Origin: Undaria pinnatifida
Taxonomy: Eukaryota > Sar > Phaeophyceae > Laminariales > Alariaceae
Length of the DNA: 64,000 nucleotides
Reading direction: 5' to 3'
Assembly (NCBI GenBank): GCA_012845835.1
Contig: JABAKD010000020.1
Span: 2,986,936-3,050,935, forward strand
Shown here piece by piece: positions 34,501 to 47,060 of this stretch (its first letter is position 1; every line of letters starts with the position of its first letter). The translations under genes and the position numbers were made by a program. The notes under the pieces are model-generated. The model was not told the DNA's origin. It was given only the letters and a program-made list of their open reading frames with translations, and did no database searches.

Positions 34501-37500
34501 ATCTTTATGAAACCCTTCTAACATTGCCGATCCCGTAACTGGTCTTTCTGGCGGATCCTCTACATCTCTCCCAGATCATGTGCGAGCGGTACCCCGACCT
34601 GCACTTTATCATCGGCGGCGACGGTCCCAAGCGGCTGCTTCTAGAGGAGATGCGGGAGAAGAGCCAGCTGCACGACCGGATAGAGATGCTGGGAGCGGTG
34701 CCCCACTCTCGGGTGCGAAGCGTTCTCGTGCGGGGCCATATCTTCCTCAACTGCAGCCTGACGGAGTCGTTCTGCATCGCCATCTTGGAGGCCGCCAGGT
34801 ACGAAGATGTCGAGTCGTGCCGTGCCGTGCCGTGTCTTGTCGTGTCGTGTCGTGTCGTGTCGTGTCGTGTCGTGTCGTGTCGTGTCGTGTCGTGTCGTGT
34901 CGTGTCGTGTCGTGTCGTGTCGTGTCGTGTCGTGTCGTGTCGTGTCGTGTCGTGTCGTGTCGTGTCGTGTCGTGTCGTGTCGTGTCGTGTCGTGTCGTGT
35001 CGTGTCGTGTCGTGTCGTGTCGTGTCGTGTCGTGTCGTGTCGTGTCGTGTCGTGTCGTGTCGTGTCGTGTCGTGTCGTGTCGTGTCGTGTCGTGTCGTGT
35101 CGTGTCGTGTCGTGTCGTGTCGTGTCGTGTCGTGTCGTGTCGTGTCGTGTCGTGTCGTGTCGTGTCGTGTCGTGTCGTGTCGTGTCGTGTCGCGTCGTGT
35201 CGCGTCGTGTCGTGTCGTGTCGCGTCGTGTCGTGTCGCGTCGTGTCGTGTCGTGCCGTGCCGTGTCGTGTCGTGTCGTGTCGTGTCGTGATGTGTCGTAT
35301 CGTCCGCGAAGCAGTGGAGTTTGCGCTAGCAATGGGGAGGCATGTTTGCTGTGCAGTTAGAACGGAATATATGTGGCCACTTTTCGTGGAGCGGCGCTCT
35401 AAGACAACTTTGTCGCGCCTTCTGGCTGAGGTCTTGTCGTCGCGTTGATGCCGTTGTTTGGCGTAGTTGTTGATGTTGGTTTGCATGTGGTTGTGTGTAT
35501 TCCGGGGGGAGTGGGGTGTACTCAGTTTGTGCATGGCCGTAGTCGTATGACATTAGACCCTCGCATCCCTACTATGCCGGGACGGAGCACGTCGGGTTTT
35601 CACCAACCAGGCAGACATTGCTTGCACCAAGCGCGAAGCGCCATGAGATGTTCGGCGAGTCGCATGAAGGGTGGACTACATCCTTCCAAGAACCCCTCGT
35701 AAGACGGCCTTCGGCACTTTGTGCCTGCTTTCTTGCTTATGGATGACAGTGCCAATTAGTTATTTTGTTTTCTGGTGTGGCCTATGACAGCGCCAATGAG
35801 TTACTTTGTTTTTTGGTGTGGCCATGCCAGAGACAGCAATGGATATTACTATGTAACTGCCTCGTGGGTGCCTTACCATATTCACACTACGTGATGCCAT
35901 CGATCATTCCGCTTGTGCGGGGTTAGGGTCCTCCACCCCGCACAACATGATCAACCTTGGTGACTATCATGATTACCGCAAAAAAAACGGTACCCTGGTT
36001 GTCTAACTCACGTAGTGATTGGCATTTTTTTACGGCGTCGTTGCCCACCAATGCCAATCCCAACGTACATGTAATGTTTTACAGCGTCGGTACCAACCGA
36101 GGACAACTACCATATATACCAGGTATATTTTCAGGGGGGTAGACAGGGGGTTATTTTCGATGCCCCATGGAGGAGATGGGGCGTTTGAGTGACGAACACG
36201 AAGCAAGGGGAACACAACAGCAGCAATAGTCTTGGTCTGGCTCCTGGTTCTTCTTGATGACTGGTAGTACTTATCTTCCTGCCTCGTATCCCGACTCGTT
36301 CGTCTGCTTCGAGTTGTCGGCACCGAAAGCCCAAGAAACATACCACTACAAGTTGTTCTTGCCCTACAAATACGCCACGCAGCTTGCAAAGCCAATCGAC
36401 TACTCAATCGGTCGAGCTTACAGCTGACGGTCTTCAAATTATTCTTAAATCAATTATCCAGCACGAGTCAGCCCCCCCCCCCGTCCCCCGCAATCCGCCT
36501 TCTCCCACCCTACATCGGCTCTTGGACGACTGGTGACGTGAAGCTGCGGTCTCTTTGTGGTGAGTACGGCAGTTGGCGGTGTTCCCGAGGTTCTTCCGCG
36601 TCCTATGATCAAGTTCGCGGAGCCCACGGTGGAAGACTTGACAGACGCGCTGGCAGACGCGATCCCTCTGGCAAGAAAAACCGTGCCCAGCGAGTTCCAC
36701 GCGAAGGTGTGCATTTTTCAGTGCTGTCGCTTTCGAAGAGAGAAGGTTGGGTTTCTCGTACATTGTGCGGGCTTTTTTCTTGGGAGGGGGGGAAAGACGT
36801 ACGCAATATTCTAGAAACAATGGTCGCATGCGTACATGTGAGTTCCTTCCTTTTTTCGTCTGGAGGCCGAGAAGGGCTGTTATATTGCGTCATTCATGTG
36901 ATATTCCTGATATTCGCGCTGCGCATGATGTGGCGTGAGTGGACTGTACAGAGTTGGCGAAACCAAATTTGTGTAGATATTGGCGCGGGCAGCCTTCGGG
37001 AGGTCAATGGTAGATAATCATGCGTCGATCGGCCTGTCCGTTCGTTGCGAGACCGATTGATACGGAAAAATGGTTTGGTACAAGTCATCCGTGCTTTCGT
37101 CGGATTTATGGCGTTTTTTGTACCGCAGAAGACGCTCGTCGACGGAGGGTAATTGTCTGCGATCCAAGCTCAGTTTTGGATCGTGCATTTAGCATCGCGG
37201 TACGATTATGTGTGCTTGTTGGGTTTCCATGGCAGGTCAGGGGGATGTACAGCTGGGCGGACGTCGCGGAGCGAACAGAAAGGGCGTACGAAAGGGCGCT
37301 CAAGGCGCCACCACCTAGCCTCGTCCGAAGGTTTCATGTAAGTCCCGCCAACGGATTGTGTGGGATGACGAACCAACAATCCGCCTGGTGCCGTGTACAC
37401 ACCATACGCCCACCAATGCATACATGTTTTATTACACATCTTGCTTCTTGTCGTGTGATCGGCTTGTCATCCTTATCCATGACGGGCCGTGGATATCTCC

Positions 37501-38032
37501 CCCGAAAGAGAAAATCGAGATGTCACTCAAGCACCCTGTGCCATTGGCAAAACCTAACCCCTTCTAGACACGCTAGGACACAGTTGTTGCGGTAACCTAC
37601 AATCTAGACATCATAGTTCAAGTACTTGTTGAAGCACTTGCAGTACTTACACACGACAGATTAGAAGCCCCCGCCCGCCCCCTTCTCCTGGTGCCCCTCT
37701 GGGTTGAGGTTGTCCTTCTGGGCAAAACAGGTCATCTGAAGCGCAACTCCCTCTCTTTTCCCCTTTGCTGGCAGGATTACCGGAGGGTGGGTTTTTTTGG
37801 CCAGGCGGTGTGCTGCTTCTTGGCGGCACTGCTGCATCTGCTGTGGCGGTTGCTGGAGCGAATCTGGCCGGCGGAAGACGTCGAGCTGGCGCCCGAATTC
37901 CCTAGTACTCGCCTCGCTGACTCGAACCCGTGGGCGCCATCTAAGGTGTCCTACTGTAAGGCATCCCTTTTAGAATTTCAAAAGACATTTCCACACTCAT
38001 TCCATGTAGTAGTTGCGCCGTTGCAGTTCTAA
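31503..38032 (+). CDS. PIGA: PIG-A, GPI-GlcNAc transferase catalytic subunit
   Basis: Seven exons: 31503-31706, 32267-32493, 33392-33650, 34575-34798, 36544-36706, 37236-37337 and 37775-38032; phases agree and give 478 aa. PIG-A transfers GlcNAc from UDP-GlcNAc to phosphatidylinositol on the cytosolic ER face, the first step of GPI-anchor synthesis. The protein is a GT4-family GT-B glycosyltransferase: N-terminal [39 protein letters not shown] joined to [40 protein letters not shown], and the E-x7-E element ESFCIAILE before [13 protein letters not shown]. The last exon holds a hydrophobic helix ([15 protein letters not shown]) and a short polar tail, as in known PIG-A. The start is the first ATG after an in-frame stop at 31467. 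A donor-like AAG|GTGTCC at 37945 exists, but the frame runs to a good stop at 38030-38032, so I end there. Intron 4 carries the CGTGT array. Confidence 0.93.
33050..33310 (+). repeat. Degenerate minisatellite, CTCACGGTAA-type unit
   Basis: Roughly 16 units of 14-18 bp of the form TTTCTCACGGTAATC with many variants, in PIG-A intron 2. The ACGGTAA core is like the subterminal repeats of hAT-like element 2, but no terminal inverted repeats were found here. Confidence 0.75.
34268..34408. mobile_element. Repeat family G as a foldback MITE
   Basis: Plus-strand CTATTCTAGTTCCAAGTAGT (34269-34288) is the inverse of ACTTGGAATTAGAATGGG (34367-34384). About 119 bp is enclosed between inverted arms of about 27 bp. 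Single arms occur elsewhere in the window. In PIG-A intron 3. Confidence 0.5.
34812..35300 (+). repeat. (CGTGT)n pentanucleotide array, about 97 units
   Basis: About 489 bp, nearly pure in the middle, with CGTGC and CGCGT variants at both edges. It begins about 13 nt after the exon 4 donor of PIG-A (GT at 34799). It produces long SCRVV- or RHDTT-type open frames on both strands, which are artefacts. Confidence 0.97.
36376..36450 (+). repeat. Dispersed repeat family F, diverged copy
   Basis: CACGCAGCTTGCAAAG, AATCGGTCGAGCTTACAGC and TTATTCTTAAAT in the order of the copy at 3545. In PIG-A intron 4, about 90 bp before exon 5. Confidence 0.5.
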
Positions 38033-40221
38033 AACGGTTAGCCCTTTAAAGGCTTGATTTACATTGAGAAGCTCAAATCTTACCAACTCTGTCTAGCTTG
38101 GGCGCGCCGATTTTTGACTGGTGCCGTGCGGCACGTGTGTCGTATGTCTCAGTTTGGGCGCTAAAGGCGTTGCCCCCCAAATCTAGCAGCCCGGACTCCT
38201 TCGCGTGGCCGTTCATGTAACCGTCATTTGATTTCTTCAATTTTTCCCTGTGAAGCCCCCAAAGAGAGTTAAAAGGCGGGTTGGGACGCACACGTACCCA
38301 CTTTTAGGTTCGCCTATTTCGCCGGTCCCGCTTTGCCTCTCACATGTGCTAGGTGTTTTTCAGAGGCGTATCATGGCGATGTTAGTTTTTCAGGGACAGC
38401 AGTTTCCGGCAATGGGCTATTTTTGGGGTTCCCTGTCGCCTGCAAAGAAAAAAAATTCCATAATTGCTGTTTTTCCAGCTAGGGCTCCGACGAAGGGCCT
38501 GAACAGGTGGAGGGTTCGGCTGCCTCGCACTGAACCCCTGGTTCCTGCATGAGTAGGCCTCCCAAGTAGTACGCCTTCCTTTCTCGTAATCCTAATCGGG
38601 AGTTTTATACCTGGTAGGCCTTGTAGGGCCGTAACGTAACACGGGCCATTAAGTAGTGGTCTCTCGACCCTAGTCCGGTACGAAACTGTAAGTGTGTTTG
38701 CTGTTGCGAATCCTTGTTCGACCCTGAAGGTTGTTGTGGGTATCACGTGTGGATTGCGGGGGGAAGATCGTCCTCGTTTCCTTTTTTCTCTCTCTCTTTG
38801 GACAGCTCACAGGGCTGTTGACGCCTTGCGGTAGGAGAGGTCGGAGTCCGTGCTTGTGCGCTTTCCCTCTTCGCGCTCGCTTGTGGAAATGCTGTCGTGC
38901 ATGAAAGCAAACGAGCACGCGCGGAGTGGCTGCGCGCGTTGAAAAATGTGCACAAGGAGGCTGATATATCGCAGAGCTTAAGTAGCTCTGCTTCTTGCTG
39001 ATGCCCAAGTCTGTGTGGAACTTGCTACTATGTGGATTTGAGTCCTGTGCGGACCTCAGCCATATGGATAGACCTCAGCCCCGTGTGGGTAGACAGTAGT
39101 CCTGTGTGGACCTCATGTCTGTGTGGGCCTGCCTGAACAAAGCTTGCACCCCTCCTGCCCTTGCCCTCTCCCGCCCAGGGCTCGGCGTTGAGACGAGAGG
39201 GAACTTCTCTCCCTCTTCAGCGATAGCAACGGCGCTGCCGGCTTCCCGCGAGCTCGAATGGATACCGCGGCTCTTGTAGTGGTAGTGTTTGATGAGCGTA
39301 CGATGTAGAATACGTGGTTGAAACAATGTTCGTCGCTCGCTCAGGGCGACGTTGAACCCAGTATCTACTGCGCCGCTGGAGGTGCTAATGCCCTTCGAAA
39401 AAACTGTCACGTGTATCTGAAACACACTTTTTTGTGTTCACACCGTGAACTACAGTAAGTCTTCCCGGTGTAAATAGCTCTATATAGCAGATGGTTGATT
39501 GGTTCGCGTGTATCTGAAATTATCGCTGGGGTATCGAAGGTGGAGGACTCCGAGTGGGTCTGGCAAGGCCTTGGTTGGAACTTGGTCTATTGGATCGGTG
39601 TCAGATTTTCCGTGGAGTAATCATTGAACAACGATGTCCTCAGTGGATAAACAGACGCTGGTTATCTGTCCCAAGTGGATATATAGATGCTGGTCTTGTG
39701 TATGTATGTGCTCTCTACAGTAGGACCGGCCGTGTGGATTTTCGTTTCAACAGAACGCAAACCAGCAGTTGCAGCCGTCATCAATGGTAGCATTGGGCAA
39801 CCATCGGGCAACGACAGCAAGATCTTAGAGACCGATGTTGGCGAAGTTTTTATTTGTGTGTACGGTGTTTGAGAATAATAAAACGTTTACCAATTAATCT
39901 ATGTTTTGTTCTTCTTTGCTTTTATGGATAGTACTTGTACCCTCGTCCTCCTGCTCTGCCGTACTGTACTGGTGCGTGAGGTCGACATCGATACCCCTGC
40001 GACGGGCAAGCGGAGGCGGGTGCAACGGCTGCACGGTGGGCGTGGCATGGTACCATACCACTGGAGGAGTGTACCGAATCCCGATGCAATCATGTTCGAA
40101 TGGTTCGTGATGGGTGGGCTTCGGAACGTGTCATTATCCGTGGCATTCCGCGCCGTCGAAGGATGATCGGCTTGCATACGTTTTTACTACTATTAATACT
40201 GCAACTGTTAACAACAAGGGT

Positions 40222-40575
40222 TCTATTCTAATTCCGAGTAGTCTGCCTCGGAAACATCAAGGGCGCACTTCAACCTGATAGTGATATTTGTAAATGGTCG
40301 ATACTGACGTTTGCCTGCCGGCTTCCTTGTTTGTGTCATATTATCACACTTCTGCGAAAACATCCTACTCTTAAGTCCAGGTGCTATCTCCGAAATGCAG
40401 GTGCACGGTTTTAAAGAGGTTATTTATATAAAGGGGTTATTTATTGGGGGTTATTTCGTCAACTCCTCACTGCCCCAACTGGGCTCTTGACCGTTTTAGA
40501 ACTGCCAAAAACGTGTCCCACACTAACTCCAAGTAGTTTGTACCCTGAAACATGGGTGCGGTTCTAAAACGGTTA
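40222..40575 (-). repeat. Family G arms and a short inverted repeat
   Basis: CTATTCTAATTCCGAGTAGT (40223) and ACTAACTCCAAGTAGTTTGT (40522) are minus-strand family G arms. CCGTTTTAGAACTGC (40492) and GCGGTTCTAAAACGG (40558) are inverted copies about 50 bp apart. GTTCTAAAACGGTTAG also occurs at 38025, directly at the PIG-A stop codon. Confidence 0.45.
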
Positions 40576-41329
40576 GTAGTCTAAGACCGATGATGTTTTC
40601 TTGTTTTTCTTCAGTTTTCAAGTCGATATTTTTTACTGGACGAGAGAGTATCTCCAGCAATTTCTTGACCACCACCGCCGCCGTGTTTTCCAAGCCATTT
40701 CGTGCTGTGTTTTCGTTTATTTTCTGTCGTGGCTCATTTGTTTTTCGCGTATGACACGACGAGAAAAGTAATAATGCACTATTAATATTATTGCTTATTT
40801 TGGCAAGGCGATGTTGCCAAAAAAACTTCAAATTTTGGAGATACAGTAGTACCAGCCAATTTTTTCCCCGTTCGGCTGCCATCTAATAATAGGAGCCCAT
40901 TTTTTTTAATACTGAGTATTGTTTTACGTACCACGTGGGAGGGACTTCAAATCTTTCAGAAGAAAAGGATTTCTTGCGGCGATCTTGGGTAGCATTTGCG
41001 TGAGAAATTCTCGAGCAGATCTTGGATTTTTGAAGCGGCGAGTTTTCGTGTGTTCCACACACTTCGTTCAACGAAATCAACGACAGCAGTGTCATGAATC
41101 TGAACGTGGCGAGCTCGTTAGGGGCTCCTATACCCACCCTCTTGGCGTACAGTGTTTCGCACTATCGCCGACGATGTGTGGCGGGCGCCGATGAGGCTTT
41201 TCTTCTGTAAAGCTACATTTGGCGGCTGTGATGTGCAGAAAACCGAGACAAACACTCTCGATCGTCCCCCATCGGGCAAAAACGGTACCAGGTAGCTTTC
41301 TCGTTTCCAATAATAGGTACAAGTTACCT

Positions 41330-41420
41330 AGGCTATCTAGACTATAGACTAGACTATAGACTATAGTACGTTTGTAGATAGAAAAGAAAAGAGGCATAGA
41401 CTACTCGTATAGTCTATATG
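41330..41420. repeat. CTAGACTATAGA palindromic repeat
   Basis: Overlapping CTAGACTATAGACTAGACTA units and AGTCTATATG that can form hairpins. No further assignment. Confidence 0.5.
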
Positions 41421-42594
41421 TGAAGGCCGTCGCTAATAATGGTAAGGCGATGTTGAACAAAAATGTTGTTTTTTGGTATGCTGATGCTGCAGAGGTTTTC
41501 GTACAACATACCGTCGCTGTGGGGAAAACCGATTAATTCAGATGAAGTACGAGTCAGTCGTAGTACTACATTTTTTTTACCTTGTTGGGTACGTTGTTTA
41601 TTGTCACATCAATCAAGCAAAGCTCCAGATATGATGTATTTTTTCTTCAAGCCTCCATCGATGTTGTCTAACAACCACGATTGACCTTCGATCTCGAGAC
41701 CGAGACAACCCACGGCCAACCCTCTTCGTTCCGGACAAGAGACTACATGAATGAATGCTGTAGGTGACAGCGCAGAAGAGTTTATATGTTTAGACTATCC
41801 ATGCTCTAGGGCGCGAGAGGTTACCCGCGCTGTCCTGTCTGTGATCTTCCGTCAAATCTGTTCAATTCTATCTTCGGCGTCGTGAAGTGCTGGCAAACCG
41901 ATGTCGAAGTAAGTAAGTGTAGGAGGGTTTGATCTCGTCAGTCAGGCTTTCATTCACAATACGAATGAATGCCAGTGCGTTTATTTTCCCTTTCTTTGCA
42001 CACACCACCGTCCGGGAGACCTCACTCAGAAGTGCGCGTTTTTACTACAACATAGCAACATAGACTTACTTAATTTTGTCTTTCTCAGGGATTGCCCATC
42101 CCTGGCCTCTCAGAGCTCCAACTTCCATATTACTTGCGGAACCTTACTTTCCAGCTTTTCTGTGTTTTCCAGCTTCGTTCGAAATACGAAACGCCAATAG
42201 TACATACCGGTACTACTACACCAGGTTTGTACATACCATCAGATACTATACGCTGTTGGGTCACATGCACGCCCAGCTCAGATCAGTCCGGCTATATATA
42301 GCCCAGCGGCGCAGCGTAGCGCCGTGCGGAGCCGTGCGGTGCGGTGCCGTGCCCTTCGCTGCGGTGCTGTGTCGCTGCGCTGTGTGCTTTCTTTCGAAAA
42401 TAGAGCAGTACCGGGAATAATGCGTGTTGTGTACGGAGTACTACTTTTCCTCTTTTTTCTTTTCCTACATATATTTGATATTTTACGGCCCCCTGTTTTT
42501 CCCCCCACGCAAATTACCCCCATACTGCCGATCAGACACCGGTAACAAAAGCACACAGCACAGCTGAGCACAACAGGGCAATTTGCTCTGCACA

Positions 42595-42750
42595 AGCAGC
42601 TCTTGGCATTATCAAATCGCTGTTCGCACCAAATCATGGGTCTCTTCTTTCTGCCCCCTTTACATATGTTTTTAGTTGTATTCTTCCTTGCCTCGCGCGA
42701 GCGTAGCGGGCGGCGTCAGCCGCCCGCGGAGCGGAGCTCTTGTACTTACT
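42595..42750 (+). repeat. Dispersed repeat family D, copy
   Basis: Same motif order as 30590-30735. The last part GCGGGCGGCGTCAGCCGCCC is a strong palindrome, followed by GCGGAGCGGAGCTCTTGTAC. Confidence 0.55.
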
Positions 42751-44467
42751 TATAGTCTATAATTCTAGGTCTAGACTAATAATTTAGTCTAGAGAAAGTG
42801 GACCGACCCAACCCATACCCTGAGCTCGACCCTAACGCTACCCAACGCTGGTGTCCAATCCTACGGGATACACCTTACACGTCCTCGTAGGCATAGAAAC
42901 TGCAGTATACGTTTACTGTTTACTGCGTTGTGTGGATGGTATGGCGGGGTTATCAATCTCCGGGGGGGGGCTCCGACGCCCCTGCTCCCGAGTAAAGATC
43001 CAGCAACAACGAACGGGTGGACTCTATATATATGGAGGATAAAAAAAAAAAAAAAAAAATCTACATCATCATTGCAGATCATCAAATCATCTCTAGACTA
43101 CATAATATTTTGCGTGAATGACATATTATGTGTGTATGATATCTGGCTAAAGAGAGGTTTGTCTGCGATAGATTTGTCCACTGACGGCAGATAGGTCGCA
43201 ATGTCTGGTATATATCTTGGTCGCCCTTTAGTAGCCTCTCTGCGCTTTCCATCATAGACTCACAGCAAGCTGCGGTTTACAGTTTAGACTACAATATAGT
43301 AGCGTGTTATCAGTTGTACGAAATAAAACTCTAACGAACGAGTACACTGACGACTGGATATTATCGTCTCCTCTGGCGCTTTTTTTTACTTGTCTTTGAT
43401 CGTGAAGAGCTTTTACGCGCACAGGTACGAAGTGTCGCTCTGAGTACGACCGTGGTCGGTTCAGATGTTTGTTAGTGACTATTTGGTTATTTACCATTAG
43501 GTCTAGATGAGCTATGCATGGCTGGTGTGATCTCAGATCTCAGCAGCACCGCTCAGAAGTGCCGTGTGCACTTTTTTTTTCCTTCATTCGTTTCGTTTTT
43601 TCGAAAAATTTAAATAGAGTCGGTGGAACTCCTTCCATTGATCGATCGAGAGAGAAAAGAGTAGCAGTATTAATAGTAGTAGTTACCAAGGACACCCACC
43701 TCCTGGCGCAGAACATCTCAGTGCCACCGACTCTTGACACTGCCAGCAGGTGCACTGCTCTATTGAGGAGAGTTGGAAGCTGCTGGTACTGCTGTGCCCA
43801 TGGTTAGCACGTCGGCGTTACAGATCCTCGGGGTCTCTGCGGTGATCATCTATGCTTTCGTCGTGCCGTTAGGTCTACACAAAGGTGAACTTGACACGGG
43901 TCGGGTCGGAGGGTACCTAATACCGCTGTGACCTGCTATGACTTGATATTACAACCGGCACTACTCTGATACTACTGCTGGTGCTGTTTACTCGTAATGC
44001 CCTCTTCTTTCTTGTTGCTTGTATGCAGCAGAATCCGAGTACGCTCTGCCGCGGTGGACAGCAAGCTCTATGAATTCGCGAGTTGGATTTCATTGCTGAA
44101 GCTTTCATTGCTGAACCTTGCGGTAGGAACGAGAACTTGCTGGAAGTCCCTTGCCGTGTGTGATCGCGTAATATGTCGTCGCGAGACTCTTTGTTGATGT
44201 GGTCGTGTGGTCATTGATAGCATCGAAATGTGCTTGCTATTGTTGTGGGATGTGCAGCAGCAAGCAGTGCACAAGAGCGCAGCAGCAGTGGTACAGCAGT
44301 GAAGAAGCAGCAGTGTTTTTTGTCAGCTCCGTTTTGTTCTTCGTCACTGACCTACCCACCGATCTCTTCTGCATTTCGTATTTACTACGAAGTATGTCCA
44401 TACAGCCTTTCAGGCATGCGATATTCCATGCCAACCAGAGCACAACTGCTGTTCCTCTGACCTACAT

Positions 44468-45349
44468 GAGAGGTGTAACCCTTTTACCAATTACCCGGGT
44501 ACTCGAGCGAGTATTACCTGGCTTGCTAATACCCCTCACGGGTTCGAGTAGCACTTCATATTCGCCGGGTATTTGGGCCCCGGATACCGGGTACTCGCTA
44601 GATTACGTTTGAAATCCCGGGCATGGCGACTTATCATCCCCTAAATAACCCCTAGCTACTATTTTGTACGATATTCTCCGGGAAAACCTTTTCAAAATGA
44701 AAATTTGAAAATACTGTCTCATGCCTCACGCCTCACTGTGATCTGTACGGGTAACACTACGTACTCGCCGAGTATTGGGCCACGAGTGCTGCGTACACGC
44801 TTTAAACCGGTACTCCGGTACTCGGGTACTCGTTGGATTACGTTCGAAATCCCGGGCATGGCAACTTATCATCCCCTAAATCACGTCTCCTGGATACCCT
44901 TTCGTACGATATCCTCCAGGAAACCCTTTTCAAAACGAAAATGCTTTCTCGTGCCTCTTGCTTCACCCGCCTGTGCTTGAACCCACAAACACGTCCATAC
45001 CTACAATGCTTTTGTATCGCGTAGTCTACTTTACGATGGAAATCATTAATTGTGGCAGGTGTGTTATGCGCCGAATCCTGTACCCTTTGCGTTACAACAA
45101 CTCTCTTAAGAGTTTACTCATAGTAGGTATTTCGTAGCACGCCGAACTTGATGAGAAATAATGTCCTGGGTACCCGGGTACCCACCTGTTAGACGGGTAC
45201 CTGTCTGTTAGCCGGGTACCCATTTTGTTATACGGGTACCCGGGTACCCGCCCAAAATAGCCGTAAATACTCGCGAGTACCCGGGTATTTTTTACCGAAA
45301 TTAGCGGATATACCCGTTTAAGACGGGTACTCGTCGGGTAACACCTCTA
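44468..45349. mobile_element. hAT-like non-autonomous DNA transposon, element 3 (old)
   Basis: Inverted ends AGAGGTGTAACCC (44469) and, reversed, AGAGGTGTTACCC (45348 downward). The 8-bp flanks ACCTACAT (44460-44467) and GTATACAT (45350-45357) match at 5 positions. Both subterminal regions are rich in GGGTACTCG and GGGTACCC repeats. No transposase frame. The weak target duplication makes this the least certain of the three elements. Confidence 0.5.
44575..44960 (+). repeat. Tandem duplication, period about 238 bp
   Basis: GGTACTCG, GATTACGTTYGAAATCCCGG, GGCATGGC and ACTTATCATCCCCTAAAT occur at about 44590-44645 and 44828-44882. GTACGATATTCTCCGGGAAA (44666) and GTACGATATCCTCCAGGAAA (44904) follow each. 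Inside hAT-like element 3. Confidence 0.75.
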
Positions 45350-46786
45350 GTATACATACACACAGCCGTAATATCATACCAGGTACGTAAGAGGCAGTCT
45401 GGTGCAACTGGTCCAGAGTGATTATGTGTGTTCTTCACATTAAACTGACATTTCGACATTTCCACCAATCTACGTCCAGCACAGCTACGCACAAGTATTT
45501 TAAAATAAATTAGTGTCCGTGCGGATGCCTTCTAGAGTGACGAGCTCTGTGGTCACAATCTACAAGACCGATATCGCAAATTCATCAAGGTGATTTAGCC
45601 ATGTAATGCCAAACTCAGCGAATATGAAGGCATAGCAAGTCAACACACCAGGCTACATTCACGGAAGAAAAAAAAGAATGAGAAAAAGAGAAAAACGAAA
45701 AGCAAAAAAAAATGGGAACAAAGAAAAAAATACAAGAAGGAACGCAGGGGGGAAAGGTATTATATGGCCGCTGCAATTCGCTATCGCAAGAACAGTCTGT
45801 AGTAATGATAGTTGCCCTTACGATCCGCCGTTAGCCAGAACAATAACAGCAGCAGTGCGACGAGCAGATGGGCCAAACGCGGACTATAATATGGTGCCGG
45901 CATGTACTACGGAGTACAGACTTCTGTTGAGGAACTGGGGTGGTACCGACCCAGGCTTGATTTCCTACCTGAAAAGGATGTGTGCAACTCTAAAATTAGT
46001 AGTACATACCTGGTACAATTTATTGTTTCCCCCTTAATCTCATGCTGTGTCTTATGCCATCCAGTTTTTGAGCTTCAGATTTTGACCAAATCGGATTTTC
46101 AGCCGTGTAGTTCAGAAATCGAAAGGGTCTTGTTGTGCGAAGAAATCGGAAACCTGGTATATTCGAAAATGGGTGAGAGCGTGTGCACAGAGAGTCGAGC
46201 AAACGGCGACCAACTGTGGTGTGATTTTTCGCCGCGAAGAGAAGCGCCGAGTGTGCTGCACTGGGTTCAGAAGCTCCTGGCTGACTGCCCCCAGTGTGGC
46301 GACGAAGCGACGTACCGAGTGCGTCCAACCAGTCTTGGTATTTTGTATTATGCCTATAAGGCATCCGAGGCTAGCACGCTGACTGACCGGCGCTCGGTTG
46401 CTGTCATCTATGATACGAGTACGTACCCACGGAGAGCAGTGCGCCGAGTGCGCTTCTCTTGGTCGCTAGGCCCGAGCCCGCGCCAGCCGACTGTTGTCTG
46501 GCGGCAGAGGGATGCTCCGACCGCCGACTGCGCGTCAGGCGCGAGACAACGTTGAACGTTGCTGTGTCTCCAACTCGTCGATCGTTCTGCTGCTACATGC
46601 TGCGTGGATAGCATCTTGAATTTAGAGACCATGCCATTTTTCGATCTGAAATCTGATGACCGAAGTCATCGGATTTTTGGGGCGAAATCTGACGACTTGG
46701 GCCATCGGATTCTCAAATCAGATTTTTTCCGATCCGATTTTGCACATTCGGACTGCATTAAGCAGGTGCTGTCATTTTTGGAATCG
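45350..46786. other. Between hAT-like elements 3 and 1; ORF only
   Basis: Contains the open frame at 45902-46555 and, just before element 1, a short ATCTGAYGA/ATCGGATT repeat cluster at about 46645-46735. Confidence 0.4.
45902..46555 (+). CDS. Unidentified ORF, 217 codons
   Basis: The longest frame in the window that is neither repeat-derived nor explained by a recognised gene. ATG at 45902, stop TGA at 46553-46555. It is rich in Cys and Arg toward the C-terminus, includes LLADCPQCGDEA and no recognised domain, and has no convincing splice partners. It may be chance. Confidence 0.2.
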   Translation: MYYGVQTSVEELGWYRPRLDFLPEKDVCNSKISSTYLVQFIVSPLISCCVLCHPVFELQILTKSDFQPCSSEIERVLLCEEIGNLVYSKMGESVCTESRANGDQLWCDFSPRREAPSVLHWVQKLLADCPQCGDEATYRVRPTSLGILYYAYKASEASTLTDRRSVAVIYDTSTYPRRAVRRVRFSWSLGPSPRQPTVVWRQRDAPTADCASGARQR

Positions 46787-46805
46787 AAAAATATCAGGGC
46801 TGTTT

Positions 46806-47060
46806 ACGGGTCATGACCTGACCCGCGGGTCGTGTCTGGGAGTTTTCAAAATGTCGCGGGTCGCGTCGGGTCGGGTCATTTTGTTGTAAATCTCACGGGT
46901 CGGGTCGGGTCTGATCAAGCAGTTTTGAAATCGCGCAGGTCGGGTCGGGTCGGGTCAAGAGGCTTCAAAATCTCGAGGGGGCGGGTCGGGTCGGGTCGGG
47001 TCGGGTCGGGTCGGGTCGGGTCAAGAGGTTTCTAAATCTCGCGGGTCGGGTCATGACCCG
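46806..47060 (+). repeat. (GGGTC)n left subterminal array
   Basis: Blocks of GGGTCGGGTCGGGTC separated by about 20-bp spacers of the form AAGAGGTTTCAAAATCTCGC, the longest run having eight pentamers (46982-47021). Confidence 0.9.

Larger units (their letters stand above)
38033..44467. other. Intergenic downstream of PIG-A; no gene identified
   Basis: About 6.4 kb without a supported gene; the longest frames are about 120 codons and look random. Contents: family G arms near 40222 and 40515, a CTAGACTATA-rich palindromic stretch at 41330-41420, a GCGGT/GCCGT-rich stretch near 42310-42385, a family D repeat at 42595-42750 and a 17-A run at 43043-43059. Confidence 0.4.

Noticed and set aside
34505-35534. 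200-300-codon frames of SCRVV or RHDTT repeats on both strands
   Set aside because: They arise because the 5-bp CGTGT repeat has no stop in most frames. The array lies in a PIG-A intron bounded by confirmed exons.
37945-38032. Donor-like AAG|GTGTCC in the last PIG-A exon
   Set aside because: The frame continues to a stop at a length typical for PIG-A, and no downstream exon was found.
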